From an uncultured Cetobacterium sp. (GTDB lineage: Bacteria > Fusobacteriota > Fusobacteriia > Fusobacteriales > Fusobacteriaceae): a stretch of DNA of 64,000 nt. Both the position numbers and the translations under genes were made by a program. Shown piece after piece: positions 6,718-16,279 of the stretch; the first letter of the stretch is position 1; each line of letters begins with the position of its first letter. The notes beneath the pieces are model-generated. The model was given only the letters and a program-made list of their open reading frames with translations, ran no database searches and was not told the origin of the DNA. The DNA lies in assembly GCF_945952365.1 (NCBI RefSeq), contig NZ_CAMFHX010000004.1, positions 58,692-122,691 of the forward strand, written 5' to 3'.

Positions 6718-8688
6718 ATGTTTAAGATAAATTCTAAATATGTTCCTACAGGGGATCAACCAGAAGCGATAAAAAAATTAGTAAAAGGATTGGAAGATGG
6801 TGTAAAAGATCAAACTCTTTTAGGGGTGACTGGCTCTGGAAAAACTTTTACAGTGGCAAATATAATAAAAGAGAGTGGAAGACCAGCTTTGATTTTAGCT
6901 CCAAATAAAACATTGGCAGCTCAACTTTTCTCAGAGTATAGAAGTTTTTTTCCAGAGAATGCAGTGGAGTATTTTGTGTCATACTATGATTACTATCAAC
7001 CAGAAGCTTATATAGCAACAACAGATACCTATATAGAAAAAGATTCGTCGATAAATGACGAGATAGATAAATTTAGAAATGCTGCAACAGCAGCACTAAT
7101 AAATAGAAAAGATGTTATAATCGTAGCATCTGTTTCGGCTATATATGGACTGGGGTCACCAGACACATATAAAAAGTTAACAATTGCGATAGATAAAAAA
7201 ACTGGTTATAGTAGAAAAAAATTGATATCTAAATTAATAGAGCTAAGATATGAAAGAAATGATTTAGCATTTGAAAGAGGTAAGTTTAGAGTAAAAGGAG
7301 ATGTAATTGATATATACCCATCTTATATGGAGAACGGTTATAGAATAGAATTCTGGGGTGATGATATAGAGGATATATCTGAAATAAACACTTTAACGGG
7401 CCAGAAAATTAAAAAAAATCTAGAAAGAATAGCAATCTCTCCAGCTACTCACTACGTAACAGAAGAGAGTGAACAAGAAGCGATAGTAGAGAGAATAAAA
7501 AGTGATTTAAAAATTGAAGTTAAAAATTTTGAAGAAAAGGGAAAACTTTTAGAAGCTCAAAGATTAAAACAAAGAACAGAGTATGATTTAGAGATGATAA
7601 GAGAAGTTGGATATTGTAAAGGGATAGAGAACTATTCAAGATATTTGACAAATAAAAATCCAGGAGATAAACCAGATACTTTGATGGATTACTTTTCAGA
7701 AGATTTTGTAGTTTATATAGATGAATCACACATAGGAGTTCCTCAAATAAGAGGTATGTATAATGGAGATAGAGCTAGAAAAACCTCATTGGTAGAGAAT
7801 GGTTTTAGAGTAAAGTCAGCTTTAGATAATAGACCACTTACATTTGAAGAGTTCAGAGAGAACTGTAAACAAACTATATTTATATCAGCAACTCCAGGCG
7901 ATTTTGAGATTGAACATTCAAAAGGACATATAGCAGAGCAATTGGTTAGACCAACAGGTATTTTAGATCCTATAATTGAAGTGAAAGAAACTAAAAATCA
8001 AGTGGATGATTTATTAGAAGAGATTCGAAAAAATGTTTTGAAAAAAGAGAGAGTTTTAGTAACAACACTGACTAAGAAAATGGCAGAAGAGCTATCTGAA
8101 TACTATATGACTTTAGGAGTTAAAGTGAAGTATATGCACTCTGACATAGAGACTTTAGAGAGAATAGAGATAATAAAAGGGCTGAGAAAAGGTGAGTTTG
8201 ATGTTCTAGTAGGAATAAATCTTTTAAGAGAGGGATTAGATATACCAGAGGTTTCTTTAGTGGCGATATTAGAAGCTGATAAGGAAGGTTTTTTAAGAAG
8301 TAAACGATCTTTAGTTCAAACTATAGGAAGAGCAGCTAGAAATGTTGATGGAAGAGTAATTCTTTATGGTGATGTTATCACTGATTCTATGAAATATGCT
8401 ATCGATGAAACAGACAGAAGAAGAAAAAAGCAAAGACAATATAACTTAATAAATGGGATAGAGCCTAAAACAATTTATAGAGAGGTTTCAGAATCACTAT
8501 TTACATGGGATAATGGTGATAAAAAAGAGAAGAAATCAAAGAATTTTACCAGCAAAGAGGATATTGAAAAAGAGATTGGAGTTTTATTAAAAGAGATAAA
8601 AAAATTATCAGAAGAGTTGGATTTTGAAAAAGCTATTGAAAAAAGAGATGAGATGAATAAATTAAAACTTATGCTTTTAGAGATATAG
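6718..8688 (+). CDS. uvrB: Excinuclease ABC subunit B
   Basis: UvrB is the helicase-like damage-verification subunit of nucleotide excision repair, handing lesions from UvrA to UvrC. The 656 residues carry Walker A GVTGSGKT (36-43), the damage-probing beta-hairpin region with YYDYYQPEAYI (about 89-99), helicase motifs including DESH (VVYIDESHIG) and a QTIGRAARN motif. A C-terminal UVR domain for UvrC contact is also present. The ATG at 6718 is chosen because GGAGGTG lies just before it and the protein then begins like other UvrB proteins. An in-frame ATG at 6676 would place a hairpin inside the coding region. Confidence 0.97.
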   Translation: MFKINSKYVPTGDQPEAIKKLVKGLEDGVKDQTLLGVTGSGKTFTVANIIKESGRPALILAPNKTLAAQLFSEYRSFFPENAVEYFVSYYDYYQPEAYIATTDTYIEKDSSINDEIDKFRNAATAALINRKDVIIVASVSAIYGLGSPDTYKKLTIAIDKKTGYSRKKLISKLIELRYERNDLAFERGKFRVKGDVIDIYPSYMENGYRIEFWGDDIEDISEINTLTGQKIKKNLERIAISPATHYVTEESEQEAIVERIKSDLKIEVKNFEEKGKLLEAQRLKQRTEYDLEMIREVGYCKGIENYSRYLTNKNPGDKPDTLMDYFSEDFVVYIDESHIGVPQIRGMYNGDRARKTSLVENGFRVKSALDNRPLTFEEFRENCKQTIFISATPGDFEIEHSKGHIAEQLVRPTGILDPIIEVKETKNQVDDLLEEIRKNVLKKERVLVTTLTKKMAEELSEYYMTLGVKVKYMHSDIETLERIEIIKGLRKGEFDVLVGINLLREGLDIPEVSLVAILEADKEGFLRSKRSLVQTIGRAARNVDGRVILYGDVITDSMKYAIDETDRRRKKQRQYNLINGIEPKTIYREVSESLFTWDNGDKKEKKSKNFTSKEDIEKEIGVLLKEIKKLSEELDFEKAIEKRDEMNKLKLMLLEI

Positions 8689-8696
8689 GAGAGAGA

Positions 8697-9896
8697 ATGG
8701 AAGAGATGGTTTATAGTGTAACAGAGTTCAATAAAATGGTAAAAGGTTATATAGATGAAAATCCAAATTTTCAAGAATTTTTTTTAAAAGGTGAATTATC
8801 TGGAGTTACTTATTATAAAAGTGGACATCTATATTTTACTTTAAAGGATAAAAACAGTCAGATAAAATGTGCTGCATTTAATTATAAATATAAAAGAATA
8901 CCTGAAGATTTGAAAGAGGGAGATTCAATAAAAATATTTGGAGATGTAGGCTTTTATGAAACTAGAGGCGATTTTCAAGTATTAGTTAGACATATACAAA
9001 AAGAGGATAAACTTGGAGAGATGTTTGCTAAATTAGAGAGGTTAAAGGTAGAATTAGAAAAAGAAGGACTGTTTTCACCTCTTTTTAAAAAAAGATTACC
9101 TAAATATCCAAACGCAATTGGGATAGTAACAGCATATACAGGAGCAGCTTTTCATGATATAGTAAATACAACAAGAAAAAGATTTGAAAATATAGATATT
9201 TATATATACTCTGCAAAAGTTCAAGGCGTTGGAGCTAAAGAGGAGATAGTAAAAGGTATTGAAACTTTGAATAAAATACCAGAAATTGATATCATAATAG
9301 CTGGACGTGGCGGTGGGAGTATCGAAGATTTATGGGCTTTTAATGAAGAGGATGTAGCGAGAGCTTTCTACAGAAGTGAAAAGCCAATAATATCAGCTGT
9401 AGGTCATGAAATTGATAATTTACTTTCAGATTTAGTGGCGGATGTAAGAGCGGCAACACCAACCCAAGCTATTGAGATAGCTATTCCAGTAAAAAAAGAT
9501 ATAGAAAAGCAGATGTTAGACAGAGAGAAAAAATTAAAAAGTTCTATTGAGAGAGTTTTAAAATCAAAAAATGATGAGTTAGAAAAATATAAAAATAGTT
9601 ATATTTTAAAAAACTTTATAAAAACAATAGAGGAGCAGCACCAAAGTTTAGTATACTTAGAAGAAAGATTAGAAAACTCTTTAAGCAGAATATTAAAAGA
9701 GAAAAAACATGATTTAGAGATTAGAGCAGAAAAAATAATTGGATTAAATCCTTTAGCAGTTTTGAGTAGAGGATACTCTATAACAAATTCTAAAAGTAAA
9801 TCTTTAAAAAAATTATCCGATATAAAAATTGGGGATGAGATTGAAACAATATTAAATTTTGGAAAAATAATAAGTGAAGTAAAGGAGATAAAATAG
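8697..9896 (+). CDS. xseA: Exodeoxyribonuclease VII large subunit
   Basis: XseA is the catalytic subunit of a single-strand-specific exonuclease that degrades DNA into short oligonucleotides. The 399 residues show an N-terminal OB fold (about 5-100), the catalytic domain with GIVTAYTGAAFHDIVN, AGRGGGSIEDLW and SAVGHEID, and a long charged coiled-coil near 260-345. It starts 8 bases after uvrB and ends directly against the next gene's ATG, so all belong to one repair operon. The small subunit gene xseB, often adjacent, is not found here and must lie elsewhere. The start could also be the in-frame ATG at 8706. Confidence 0.95.
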   Translation: MEEMVYSVTEFNKMVKGYIDENPNFQEFFLKGELSGVTYYKSGHLYFTLKDKNSQIKCAAFNYKYKRIPEDLKEGDSIKIFGDVGFYETRGDFQVLVRHIQKEDKLGEMFAKLERLKVELEKEGLFSPLFKKRLPKYPNAIGIVTAYTGAAFHDIVNTTRKRFENIDIYIYSAKVQGVGAKEEIVKGIETLNKIPEIDIIIAGRGGGSIEDLWAFNEEDVARAFYRSEKPIISAVGHEIDNLLSDLVADVRAATPTQAIEIAIPVKKDIEKQMLDREKKLKSSIERVLKSKNDELEKYKNSYILKNFIKTIEEQHQSLVYLEERLENSLSRILKEKKHDLEIRAEKIIGLNPLAVLSRGYSITNSKSKSLKKLSDIKIGDEIETILNFGKIISEVKEIK

Positions 9897-10517
9897 ATGA
9901 AAAAGATATTGAGTTTGATATTTATTCTTTTGAGCTTAGGAGTTTTAGCAGAGGAAAGACCCGCACAAATTCAAAATTTAGAAGCTCAGATAGCCAGAGA
10001 GGATGACAGAGATAAAGCTGCAGTTCTTATAAAAGAGTATGAAAGATACTTTAAAAGTTATCTATCATCAATAAGCAGCAATGAAAATAGTATTTTTTAT
10101 TTAGGAGACCAATACTTTAGAAATAGAAAATATGAAAGAGCAGCACAGATTTTTAGTAGTAACATAGATAGTTCTAGAAATTTATTTGGAGCAGCAACGA
10201 GCTATAGATTCATAGGAGATTATAATAAAGCTGTAGACTTTTACAGTGTTGCAATAACAATTGAACCGAGTATGAAAGAAGCTTACTTAGGAAGAGGCTT
10301 AGCTTATAGAAACTTAGGGAGATACAATAAAGCAGTTGAAGATATTCAAATATATATGAATTATTCACCAAGTGTTGAAGGTTTTTTAGCTTTAGGTGAC
10401 ATTTATTTAGCAGAAAAAAAGATAGATAGAGCAAGAGAGATACTTCAGGAGGGAAGAAGAATTTTTCCTCAATCAAAAGATATTAGCAATATGTTGACAT
10501 CTACTTATTCTAGATAG
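9897..10517 (+). CDS. Secreted TPR-repeat protein
   Basis: The 206 residues begin with a clear signal peptide (about 18 residues, ending LGVLA before EERPA), so the protein is periplasmic or envelope-associated. Three to four tetratricopeptide repeats follow from about residue 60 to the end, with typical YF..RKYERAAQIF and AYLGRGLAYRNLGRYNKAVED patterns. TPR arrays mediate protein-protein contacts; no enzyme domain is present. The ATG abuts the xseA stop, with its ribosome binding site inside xseA. The partner is unknown, and the repair-gene neighbours give no clear clue for an exported protein. Confidence 0.8.
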   Translation: MKKILSLIFILLSLGVLAEERPAQIQNLEAQIAREDDRDKAAVLIKEYERYFKSYLSSISSNENSIFYLGDQYFRNRKYERAAQIFSSNIDSSRNLFGAATSYRFIGDYNKAVDFYSVAITIEPSMKEAYLGRGLAYRNLGRYNKAVEDIQIYMNYSPSVEGFLALGDIYLAEKKIDRAREILQEGRRIFPQSKDISNMLTSTYSR

Positions 10518-10531
10518 TAAAGAGGTGAGCG

Positions 10532-11596
10532 ATGGAGTGGTATCGATTAAAATTAATAGGTTTAAAAAGTAGTAAGATTAGAATTTTGATGAATTTTTAT
10601 AAAAGATATAAAGATATTTTTACTAATCTAAATGAACTTAAAAATATATTAAATTTAACCTCAGAAGATACCGAGCTTATAATAAACTCACAGAATTGTG
10701 AAAAATACCTGGAGGTTATGGATTATTTGGAGAGCAATAGGATAGGTCTTATAGATTTGAATGACTATAGATATCCTGAAAACTTAAAAAATATTTCAAA
10801 ACCTCCCCTTTTTCTTTTTTATAAAGGGAATATAGAGCTTTTAAAAAAGGAAAGGGTAATCTCTGTCATAGGAACTAGAAGAGCTACAAAATATGGAGAG
10901 CTAGGGTGTCAGAAAATAGTAAAAGGATTGATAGATGGTGATGTAGTTGTTGTGAGTGGTTTAGCTTTAGGAATAGATTCTTTAGCTCACAATGAGACTT
11001 TAAAATTAAATGGTAAAACAGTAGCAGTTTTAGGATGTGGAATAGATATAATATATCCGAGAAGTAACGTGAAGTTGAGAAAAGAGATTGAGAAAAAAGG
11101 TGTTGTGATATCAGAGTTTCCGTTAGGGTCAGAACCTACTCCTGAGAAGTTTCCAATAAGAAATAGAATTATAGCAGGATTAAGTAGAGGAACAGTTGTG
11201 ATTGAAAGTTCGCTAAAAGGTGGTAGTTTAATAACCGCTAATTTAGCATTGGATGAAGGGCGAGATGTTTTTGCAATTCCAGGAGATATAACTTACCCTC
11301 TTTCTCAAGGATGTAACGAACTTATAAAAAATGCTCAAGCTAAACTGATAACTCATGGTGATGATATATTAAAAGAGTATGAGTGGGATAAAAAAACAGA
11401 ATCTGGCGAGGAATTAAATCGTTTGACAGGAATAAAATTAAAAATTTATAGTGTATTAAAAACGAAAATGCACTTAGAGGAAATAAAGAAGGAAATTCAT
11501 TGTCAAACTAGTGAATTGTTGAGTAATTTAATGGAATTAGAAATAGAGGGTTACGTTCAAAGTCTTCCAGCAGGACATTACAGAAGGCGTTTGTAA
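10532..11596 (+). CDS. dprA: DNA-processing protein DprA
   Basis: DprA binds incoming single-stranded DNA during transformation and loads RecA on it. The 354 residues show an N-terminal helical region and the Rossmann-like DprA core, with GTRRAT at 114-119 and SGLALGIDSLAH at 142-153. Further core motifs are AVLGCGIDIIYPRSN, FPIRNRIIAGLSRG and GSLITANLALDEGRDVFAIPG (given here in parts). A C-terminal winged helix follows from about 295. The gene follows the TPR gene by 14 bases with a GAGGTG ribosome binding site. Its presence hints at transformation capacity, but no other competence gene is in the window. Confidence 0.95.
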   Translation: MEWYRLKLIGLKSSKIRILMNFYKRYKDIFTNLNELKNILNLTSEDTELIINSQNCEKYLEVMDYLESNRIGLIDLNDYRYPENLKNISKPPLFLFYKGNIELLKKERVISVIGTRRATKYGELGCQKIVKGLIDGDVVVVSGLALGIDSLAHNETLKLNGKTVAVLGCGIDIIYPRSNVKLRKEIEKKGVVISEFPLGSEPTPEKFPIRNRIIAGLSRGTVVIESSLKGGSLITANLALDEGRDVFAIPGDITYPLSQGCNELIKNAQAKLITHGDDILKEYEWDKKTESGEELNRLTGIKLKIYSVLKTKMHLEEIKKEIHCQTSELLSNLMELEIEGYVQSLPAGHYRRRL

Positions 11597-11618
11597 ATGG
11601 GAAACTTAGTGCCCTTAG

Positions 11619-11647
11619 TTGATTTTTTTAGTATTTTCTAATATAAT
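11619..11647 (+). promoter_or_regulatory. Promoter for topA
   Basis: TTGATT (11619-11624) and a perfect TATAAT (11642-11647) are 17 bases apart. The predicted transcription start near 11654 leaves almost no leader before the ATG at 11660, which supports the later GTG start. Confidence 0.75.
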
Positions 11648-11692
11648 TAAGAGCGAATAATGTATATAGAGAAAAAATTAGGGGTGAAAATA

Positions 11693-13963
11693 GTGGCGAA
11701 AAAAAATTTAGTAATAGTGGAATCTCCTGCAAAAGCGAAAACAATTGAAAAAATATTGGGGAATAATTTTCATGTAACAGCTTCATTTGGACATGTAAGA
11801 GATTTACCTAAGAGCAAAATTGGAGTAGATGTGGGGGATAGGTTTAAACCAAGTTATTCTACAATAAGAGGAAAAGGCGACGTAATAAAAACTTTAAAAG
11901 ATTTAGCTAAAAAATCAAATAAAGTATATCTAGCATCCGATCCAGATAGAGAGGGAGAGGCTATAGCTTGGCACATAGCTCAAACACTAAAATTAGATGA
12001 GAACGAAGCTAACAGAATAGAGTTCAATGAGATTACAAATGGCGCTATTAGAGAAGCTATAAAAAATCCTAGAAAAGTTGATATCAATAGAGTTAATGCA
12101 CAACAAGCAAGAAGAATTTTGGATAGATTAGTTGGGTATGAAATAAGTCCGTTATTATGGAAATCTATATCTTCAAATACAAGTGCTGGAAGAGTTCAAT
12201 CGGTTGCTTTGAAATTAGTGTGTGATTTAGAGGATAAAATAAAAAAGTTTATACCTGAAAAGTTTTGGGATATAAAGGGAGAGTTTAAAAATAAAATGAA
12301 TCTTTCTCTTTATAAAATAGCAGGAAAAAGATTTGAAAGAGTTACAGATGAAGATGTTGTAAAAGATATCCAGTTGACATTAAACTCTGAATACGCTGTT
12401 ATAAACTCTAAAGTTAGTAAAAAATCAAAGAATCCACCTTTACCATTAAAAACAAGTACATTACAGCAGCTATCATCATCATATTTAGGGTTTTCGGCAT
12501 CGAAAACAATGTCAGTAGCTCAAGGGTTATATGAAGGTATGAGTATTGATGGAAACCAAAAAGGTTTGATTACGTATATGAGAACCGATTCTACAAGAGT
12601 TTCAGAAGAAGCTAAAGGAATGGCTAAAAGTTATATAGTTGAAACATTTGGTAAAGAATATCTTGGAAAAGAAGTGGTTAAAAAGAAAAAAGATGAAAAA
12701 ATTCAGGATGCCCATGAGGCAGTTAGACCAACGGATATATATTTAGAACCAGATAAAATAAAGAAAGATTTGACTCCAGATCAGTATAAGTTATACAAGC
12801 TGATTTGGGAAAGATTTATGATATCTCAATTAGCTCCGATGGAGTATGAACAGTTTGAGATAATCTTAGAAAATGGTGAGTATCAATTTAGAGGAACTTT
12901 AAATAAGATAACTTTTGATGGATATTATAAAGTCTTTAAAGATGAAGAGGAACTACCATTAGGAGAATTCCCATCTATAAATGAAGGAGATTTCTTACAA
13001 CTGAAAAAATTGAATATAAAAGAGGATTGGACAAAACCACCAGCAAGATTGACAGAGTCATCACTAGTGAAAAAACTAGAAGCTGATGGAATTGGAAGAC
13101 CATCTACATACGCTTCAATAATTGAAACTTTAAAGAAGAGAGAGTATGTAGTTTTAGAAGGGAAAAGTTTTATACCTACAGAGTTAGGATATGAGATAAA
13201 GTCGATTCTAGAAAAAAACTTTAAAGATATAATGGATGTTAAATTTACGGCATCGTTAGAGGATGGATTAGATTCTGTTGAAGAGGGAGAGAAAGATTGG
13301 ATTGAAATCTTAGAAGACTTCTACTCTAAGCTTGCTAAAGATTTAGAACTTTATAAAGTTAAAGTTGAAGAGGAGACAAATAGAATAATAACTTCTGATG
13401 TACCTTGTCCTTGTGGAAAAGGGAATATGATTATGAAAAATGGTAGATTTGGAAGATATCTATGTTGTGTTGATGAAGAGTGCAAAGAAAAGTATTCTTT
13501 AAAAGGTATAGAGATTCCTTTAGATGATATTAAAAAGGGTGACATAAAAGTAAAAGAGCTTTTAGAAGAACAACTTAGAGTAAAACAAGGGAAGTTAACA
13601 GATGTCTTTTCTGATAATGGAAGTAGATTGCTTTTAAAGCTTGGAAGATTTGGAAGTTACTTAGAGAGTGAAAACTTTAAGGATGACAATGAAAGAGTTT
13701 CTTTACCAGGTGAAGTGAAAAAACTTTTAATGAATAACTCTATAGAGGAGATTGATGGGGTTGTTCGTTTAAACTGGATAATGGAAAAAATTCAGAAAGA
13801 GGAAAACGAAATCTTGAAGAATGCTGGAAATTGTGAGAAGTGTGGAAAGCCGTTTAAAATCGGAAGAGGAAGATGGGGTAAATTCCTAGCTTGTACAGGA
13901 TATCCTGATTGTAAAAATATAAAGAAATTAGAAACAGAAAAAAAAGAGAAAAAAGAGAAATAA
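11693..13963 (+). CDS. topA: DNA topoisomerase I
   Basis: This type IA enzyme relaxes negative supercoils through a 5'-phosphotyrosine. It has 756 residues when started at GTG 11693, where GGGGTG lies 6 bases upstream and the protein begins VAKKNLVIVESPAKAKTIEK as the family does; the upstream ATG at 11660 has no good ribosome binding site. The TOPRIM domain has the DPDREGE motif. The catalytic tyrosine is Tyr295 in GLITYMRTDSTR. Two C-terminal zinc-ribbon modules (CPCGKGNM...CC...C, and CEKCGKP...CTGYPDC) follow, with a lysine-rich tail. A terminator closes the unit. Confidence 0.97.
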   Translation: MAKKNLVIVESPAKAKTIEKILGNNFHVTASFGHVRDLPKSKIGVDVGDRFKPSYSTIRGKGDVIKTLKDLAKKSNKVYLASDPDREGEAIAWHIAQTLKLDENEANRIEFNEITNGAIREAIKNPRKVDINRVNAQQARRILDRLVGYEISPLLWKSISSNTSAGRVQSVALKLVCDLEDKIKKFIPEKFWDIKGEFKNKMNLSLYKIAGKRFERVTDEDVVKDIQLTLNSEYAVINSKVSKKSKNPPLPLKTSTLQQLSSSYLGFSASKTMSVAQGLYEGMSIDGNQKGLITYMRTDSTRVSEEAKGMAKSYIVETFGKEYLGKEVVKKKKDEKIQDAHEAVRPTDIYLEPDKIKKDLTPDQYKLYKLIWERFMISQLAPMEYEQFEIILENGEYQFRGTLNKITFDGYYKVFKDEEELPLGEFPSINEGDFLQLKKLNIKEDWTKPPARLTESSLVKKLEADGIGRPSTYASIIETLKKREYVVLEGKSFIPTELGYEIKSILEKNFKDIMDVKFTASLEDGLDSVEEGEKDWIEILEDFYSKLAKDLELYKVKVEEETNRIITSDVPCPCGKGNMIMKNGRFGRYLCCVDEECKEKYSLKGIEIPLDDIKKGDIKVKELLEEQLRVKQGKLTDVFSDNGSRLLLKLGRFGSYLESENFKDDNERVSLPGEVKKLLMNNSIEEIDGVVRLNWIMEKIQKEENEILKNAGNCEKCGKPFKIGRGRWGKFLACTGYPDCKNIKKLETEKKEKKEK

Positions 13964-13993
13964 AAGGACTCGCCTTTTTAGGCGAGGCTTTTG
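13962..13993 (+). terminator. Terminator after topA
   Basis: A stem with CTCGCC (13969-13974) pairing with GGCGAG (13981-13986), extended by an A/T base segment, precedes a short T run. It lies between the topA stop and the trmFO ribosome binding site. Confidence 0.75.
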
Positions 13994-14015
13994 TATGTAT
14001 AAAAAAGGAGAATCG

Positions 14016-15326
14016 ATGATAAACAGAGAAGTTATAGTAATAGGAGCTGGATTAGCTGGTTCAGAAGCAGCTTATCAATTAGCAAAACATGGAGTAAAAG
14101 TTAAATTATATGAGATGAGACCAAAGGTTTCAACAGAAGCTCATAAAAGTGATAAATTTGCAGAGTTAGTATGTAGTAACTCTTTAGGTGGAGATCATTT
14201 AGGAAATGCCTCTGGACTTATGAAGGAAGAATTAAGAAGAATGGGATCTTTATTGATAGAGATTGCAGACGAAACTAAGGTTCCTGCAGGACAAGCTTTA
14301 GCTGTAGATAGAGAAGGATTTTCAGAGAGAGTAACAAAAAAATTACAATCAATGGAAAATATAGAGATTATTTATGATGAATTAAAAGAGATACCAAAAG
14401 ATAAGATTGTAGTTGTAGCAAGCGGACCACTAACATCAGAGACACTTTCTAAAAATATAGGTGAGATGTTAGAACAAGAGTATCTTTACTTCTATGATGC
14501 AGCAGCACCGATAGTAACTTTAGAGTCAATAGATATGAATAAAGTTTTCTTCCAATCAAGATATGATAAAGGAGAGGGAGAGTATATTAACTGTCCTATG
14601 GATAAAGAGCAGTATCAAGCCTTTTATGATGAATTAATAACAGCGGAAAGAGCTCCTATGAAAAAGTTTGAAGAGGAGAAGTTATTTGAGGCTTGTATGC
14701 CTGTTGAGAGAATAGCTCAAAGAGGATTTAAAACATTACTATTTGGACCATTAAAACCAAAAGGGTTAATAGATCCTAAAACAGGAAGAGAAGGATTTGC
14801 TGTAATTCAATTAAGACAAGATGATAAGGATGGAAAACTTTATAACTTAGTTGGATTCCAAACTAATCTGAAGTGGGGAGAGCAAAAGAGAGTATTCTCT
14901 ATGATTCCAGGATTAGAAAATGCAGAGTTTGTAAGATATGGTGTAATGCATAGAAATACATTTATAAACTCAACAAAGCTTTTAACACCAGCACTTAATT
15001 TAAAGTCAAATGAAAATATATACTTTGCTGGACAAATAACAGGTGGAGAGGGATATGTTTGTGCAATGGCAACTGGAATGATGGCAGCTACAAACATCCT
15101 AAGAAAAATGGATGGAAAAGAACCTCTAATTTTAGATGATAGAAGTTCAATAGGAGCAATAATAAAATATATTACAGAGGAAAAAAAGAATTTCCAACCG
15201 ATGGGACCGAATTTTGGAGTAATTAGATCTTTAGAAGAGAGAATAAAAGATAAAAAGGAAAAATATAATAAAATTTCTAAAATAGCTTTAGATTATTTAG
15301 ATGAAAAGTTAAGCCAAGAGAAGTAA
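14016..15326 (+). CDS. trmFO: Folate- and FAD-dependent tRNA m5U54 methyltransferase
   Basis: TrmFO makes ribothymidine at position 54 of tRNAs, using methylenetetrahydrofolate and FADH2. The 436 residues begin with the FAD-binding GAGLAGSEAAYQLA motif. Family segments such as YEMRPKVSTEAHK, LVCSNSLGGD and, near the C terminus, AGQITGGEGYVCAMATGM are present. CNS in LVCSNSLG carries a conserved cysteine. The ATG at 14016 follows AAAGGAG, and the protein then begins like other TrmFO proteins; an in-frame ATG at 13995 has no such site and overlaps the terminator. The next gene starts 13 bases later. Confidence 0.96.
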   Translation: MINREVIVIGAGLAGSEAAYQLAKHGVKVKLYEMRPKVSTEAHKSDKFAELVCSNSLGGDHLGNASGLMKEELRRMGSLLIEIADETKVPAGQALAVDREGFSERVTKKLQSMENIEIIYDELKEIPKDKIVVVASGPLTSETLSKNIGEMLEQEYLYFYDAAAPIVTLESIDMNKVFFQSRYDKGEGEYINCPMDKEQYQAFYDELITAERAPMKKFEEEKLFEACMPVERIAQRGFKTLLFGPLKPKGLIDPKTGREGFAVIQLRQDDKDGKLYNLVGFQTNLKWGEQKRVFSMIPGLENAEFVRYGVMHRNTFINSTKLLTPALNLKSNENIYFAGQITGGEGYVCAMATGMMAATNILRKMDGKEPLILDDRSSIGAIIKYITEEKKNFQPMGPNFGVIRSLEERIKDKKEKYNKISKIALDYLDEKLSQEK

Positions 15327-15339
15327 AAAGGAGTTTGGG

Positions 15340-16242
15340 ATGGGTACTCTTAATTTATTAGGTGATATAAAAGAGTTTTTATATCACTGCGAATTTGCAA
15401 AAGGTAAAAGTTTAAATACAATTAAATCTTTAAAGATAGATTTATTTAGATTCAATCAGTATGTTACAGAATGTAATGACCTTGAGAAAATTTCAGATAT
15501 AGATGGATTTAATTTCAGAGAGTTTTTAATAGAACTTCAGAATGAAGATATAGGAAAAAGATCTTTGAATAGAAAGATTTCATCTTTAAAATCATTTTTT
15601 AAATATTTAAAAGATGTAGAAAAAATAAAAAGTAATCCTGCACAATTGATAGTAGCACCTAGTTATGATAGGGGAGTTCCAGAAGCTTTAAGCTTAAAAG
15701 AGATAAAAGATTTAAGAAAAGCTATCGAATTGAAAAATTATCACAGTTTAAGAGATAGATTGATATTAGAACTTTTATATTCTAGTGGTATAACTTCACA
15801 AGAGCTACTAGGATTAGGTGAGGATGTTTTTGAAATTGAAAAAAGAGAAGTTATTGTAAGTAGTTTTAAAAAATATAGAACGGTTTATTTCAGTGAGAGA
15901 ACAAGAGAGTTTTTTAAAAGGTATATTCTAGCTAAAAAAGAAAAATTAGGAGAGAAATATAAAAAAGAGATTCTTTTTGTAAATGGATCTGGAGGTAGAT
16001 TAACAGATCGTTCTCTTAGAAGATTGATAGATAGATACGCTTTAAGAGCTGGAATAACAAAAGAGATAAGCCCTCATAGTTTTAGGCACACATTTGCAGT
16101 GCATATGCTTGAAAATGGAATGAGCTTACATCAGTTACAAAAATTATTAGGGCATACAAATTTGGATTCAACGAAAATATATATAGAGGCTTTAGAAAGA
16201 AAAAAGAGAAAAGATTTAGCAATTGAGTTAAATGTGGAATAA
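15340..16242 (+). CDS. Xer-like tyrosine recombinase, first catalytic Arg replaced
   Basis: The 300-residue protein has the XerC/XerD layout: an N-terminal SAM-like DNA-binding domain (about 5-100) and a C-terminal catalytic domain. It keeps SPHSFRHTF (H246, R249), LLGH (H272), the nucleophile Y281 and lysines near 177-178. The first catalytic arginine, normally in a GLRxSEL motif, is threonine here: SGITSQELLGL, Thr152, codon ACT at 15793. Xer recombinases resolve chromosome dimers at dif. The change predicts weak or altered cleavage, or a structural role beside a second active Xer. It follows trmFO, as codV/xerC does in Gram-positives. The family is certain; the activity is doubtful. Confidence 0.85.
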   Translation: MGTLNLLGDIKEFLYHCEFAKGKSLNTIKSLKIDLFRFNQYVTECNDLEKISDIDGFNFREFLIELQNEDIGKRSLNRKISSLKSFFKYLKDVEKIKSNPAQLIVAPSYDRGVPEALSLKEIKDLRKAIELKNYHSLRDRLILELLYSSGITSQELLGLGEDVFEIEKREVIVSSFKKYRTVYFSERTREFFKRYILAKKEKLGEKYKKEILFVNGSGGRLTDRSLRRLIDRYALRAGITKEISPHSFRHTFAVHMLENGMSLHQLQKLLGHTNLDSTKIYIEALERKKRKDLAIELNVE

Positions 16243-16279
16243 TATATAAAAATATTAATATATAATTGAAGGAGTGTTT

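Noticed and set aside
9897..10517. Exodeoxyribonuclease VII small subunit expected after xseA
   Set aside because: The gene here encodes a secreted TPR protein of 206 residues with a signal peptide; XseB is about 70 to 80 residues and cytoplasmic.
11660..11692. ATG start of topA at 11660
   Set aside because: It lies only a few bases after the predicted transcription start and has no ribosome binding site; GTG at 11693 has GGGGTG and the family N terminus.
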